Source: DATKXO01 sp035528995
Lineage (GTDB): Bacteria; Planctomycetota; Phycisphaerae; UBA1845
Direction: 5' to 3'
DNA: 7,676 nt
Assembly (NCBI GenBank): GCA_035528995.1
Contig: DATKXO010000384.1
Coordinates: 1-7,676, forward strand
How positions within the stretch are numbered: the first letter of the stretch is position 1; every line of letters begins with the position of its first letter. Made by a program: the position numbers and the translations under genes. Below, piece after piece: positions 6,612 to 7,676 of this stretch. The notes beneath the pieces are model-generated. The model was not told the origin of the DNA, searched no databases, and was given only the letters and a program-made list of their open reading frames with translations.

Positions 6612-6634
6612 GGACGAGACTCCGCGTCTCGTCC
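6612..6634. promoter_or_regulatory. Perfect 9-bp stem-loop in glycosyltransferase leader
   Basis: GGACGAGAC (6612-6620) and GTCTCGTCC (6626-6634) are exact reverse complements around the loop TCCGC. Neither strand has a T-tract after it, so it is a poor intrinsic terminator for the transporter gene that ends at 6684. With the promoter predicted at 6645-6673, the hairpin would begin within about five bases of the mRNA 5' end. That placement suits an mRNA-stabilising stem or an operator just downstream of the transcription start. Confidence 0.55.
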
Positions 6635-6644
6635 GGTGGGCCTC

Positions 6645-6673
6645 AGTGTACGCGATTTGTGCCGGCAGCGCAA
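6645..6673 (-). promoter_or_regulatory. Candidate sigma70 promoter of glycosyltransferase gene
   Basis: TTGCGC (6668-6673), a 17-bp spacer and TACACT (6645-6650, four of six matches to the -10 consensus) lie in the 147-bp gap after the transporter. The predicted start near 6638 gives a leader of about 100 bases to the ATG at 6536. This would let the glycosyltransferase and perhaps the GH130 gene be transcribed independently of the transporter. Confidence 0.45.
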
Positions 6674-6683
6674 GCGGAGCCGC

Positions 6684-7592
6684 TCAGGCCGCTCCCCAGG
6701 TCACGACGACGGCGCCCAGCAGGGCGAGCACGATGGCGGCCACTTTGCGTCGGGTGAGTTCCTCGTGGAGGAAGATGGTGGCCAGGATGACGGCGAAGAC
6801 GACGGACATCTGGTTCAAGATAGCTGCGACGGAAGCGTAGGTGTACTTGAAGCCGGCGAGCCAGAAGATCATGGAGAAATAGCCGCCCAGGACGGAGCCG
6901 GGCAGGGCGACCTTCCAGATGGCCGACGGGCGCATCACCGACCAGTGTCGGCGTCGTTGCGGTGAAGCCTGGACGAGCAGGGCGAGGGCGATGGTGCCGG
7001 CTAAGAGTCTGAGTAAGGTAGCCCAGATGAGGGGGAAGTTGTTCCCGTTCAGTACGAGCTTGGCGAAAACGACGCCGACGGCCATGGTCGCCAGGGCCAG
7101 GAGGCCGAGAAGCACCCCGAGCAGCACCTGAGCGCGTGTGCGGTCCGGTGGTGGTTTGTGCCGGGAGGAGAGGAACACGCCAAAGAGGACCAGACCGGTG
7201 CCGACGGCGAGCGACGGGGTGAGGTGTTCGGGCAGCACGAGGAGGGAGGCGAAGATGACGAGGGGGCTGTAGGCGCAATCGACGATGGAGATAATTCCGA
7301 CGCCGACCAGGTTCAAGGCCCAGAAGAAAAGCGTGTCGGCCAGGGCGATGCCGATGACGCCGCTGAAGGCGAGGAGGGCGAGGTCCTGGAGTGGGAAGCT
7401 GGCCAGTTCGCGGATGCCGCCGCCGAGGGAGGCGATGGTGACGACCAGCAGAACGATTGCCACGGTGTTCTTGAACAGGTTGAGAGAAAGCGGCGAAATC
7501 CGCTCCCCGCTGCGTTTGAAGAGCACCACAGCGGCCGCCCAGGTGATCGCGGCCAGTAGTGCGCAGGTCTGGCCGAGCAGATGCTCCGTCAT
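6684..7592 (-). CDS. EamA/DMT-superfamily transporter, ten transmembrane helices
   Basis: A 302-residue inner-membrane protein of the drug/metabolite transporter superfamily with two EamA repeats. Hydrophobic helices fall at about 7-26, 37-55, 70-91, 99-119, 126-143, 155-179, 187-207, 225-245, 250-274 and 282-300: the 5+5 layout and length usual for the family. Each repeat ends with the family pattern of a helix, a short acidic turn (LPEHLTP; LHEELTRR) and a last helix rich in Gly and Val. The charged loop RHKPPPDRTR links the halves. Substrates of EamA proteins vary (amino acids, nucleotide sugars, metabolites) and cannot be told from sequence; sugar-nucleotide or glycoside transport would fit the neighbours but is speculation. 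The frame is open to a GTG at 7652, but ATG 7592 is preferred: GGGGGA lies four bases upstream, helix 1 follows at once, and a -10-like TATGAT lies between the two candidates. Confidence 0.88.
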   Translation of the reverse strand: MTEHLLGQTCALLAAITWAAAVVLFKRSGERISPLSLNLFKNTVAIVLLVVTIASLGGGIRELASFPLQDLALLAFSGVIGIALADTLFFWALNLVGVGIISIVDCAYSPLVIFASLLVLPEHLTPSLAVGTGLVLFGVFLSSRHKPPPDRTRAQVLLGVLLGLLALATMAVGVVFAKLVLNGNNFPLIWATLLRLLAGTIALALLVQASPQRRRHWSVMRPSAIWKVALPGSVLGGYFSMIFWLAGFKYTYASVAAILNQMSVVFAVILATIFLHEELTRRKVAAIVLALLGAVVVTWGAA

Positions 7593-7619
7593 CGCGTCCC
7601 CCAAGTTGTCACGGCCGGG

Positions 7620-7625
7620 ATCATA
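7620..7625 (-). promoter_or_regulatory. -10-like element of transporter promoter
   Basis: TATGAT matches five of six -10 positions and would place the transcription start near 7612, about 20 bases before ATG 7592. The -35 region at 17-bp spacing (GAGTGC, 7643-7648) is poor. The site supports the ATG at 7592 over the GTG at 7652, which would lie upstream of the promoter. Confidence 0.35.
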
Positions 7626-7676
7626 CCGGAAAGAGCGGGTTTGCACTCTCACCGGTTGGTGGTGCGTCTGACCAGC

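Noticed and set aside
1..7676. CRISPR array, tRNA, rRNA, insertion sequence or phage-defence genes
   Set aside because: Nothing supports these: the left-edge repeats are too short and lack spacers, there are no transposase or recombinase motifs or terminal repeats, and all five genes fit transport, glycan, phosphoesterase or zinc-ribbon families.

Overview
The window is GC-rich bacterial DNA with five protein-coding genes, all on the minus strand, so they are transcribed from high to low coordinates. The best clue to the host is the C-terminus of the secreted phosphoesterase: two Asp-rich EF-hand-like loops separated by a short Cys-containing linker, a dockerin-like tail I associate with Planctomycetota, especially Phycisphaerae-like lineages. 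That assignment is an inference from protein style; no rRNA or marker gene is present.

In transcription order: (1) a ten-helix EamA/DMT-family transporter (7592-6684); (2) a large two-domain protein joining a GT-B (GT4-like) glycosyltransferase to a predicted alpha/alpha-toroid domain (6536-4224); (3) a GH130-family beta-mannoside phosphorylase or hydrolase (4096-3116); (4) an exported metallophosphoesterase with an N-terminal purple-acid-phosphatase/FnIII-like domain and the dockerin-like tail (2829-742); (5) a 122-residue protein made of three CxC...CxxC putative zinc-ribbon repeats (537-169). The left edge (1-105) is a degenerate tandem array with a 7-bp unit nested in a 21-bp period, which may continue outside the window.

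The most coherent functional unit is genes 2 and 3: a cytoplasmic glycosyltransferase with an extra toroid domain, followed by a GH130 enzyme. I infer a module that makes and recycles a mannose-containing glycan or oligosaccharide. The transporter is upstream and has its own candidate promoter; the phosphoesterase and zinc-ribbon genes look like separate transcription units.

All intergenic gaps are under 300 bp. Candidate sigma70-type promoters precede most genes (7620-7625, 6645-6673, 3051-3079, 624-653). Two clean inverted repeats stand out: a 9-bp stem at the predicted 5' end of the glycosyltransferase mRNA (6612-6634) and a 10-bp perfect repeat between two candidate promoters ahead of the phosphoesterase (2975-3016). 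No convincing intrinsic terminator with a T-tract was seen. The most upstream possible starts of three genes (7652, 6590, 4168) appear too far upstream, and internal ATG starts are preferred.
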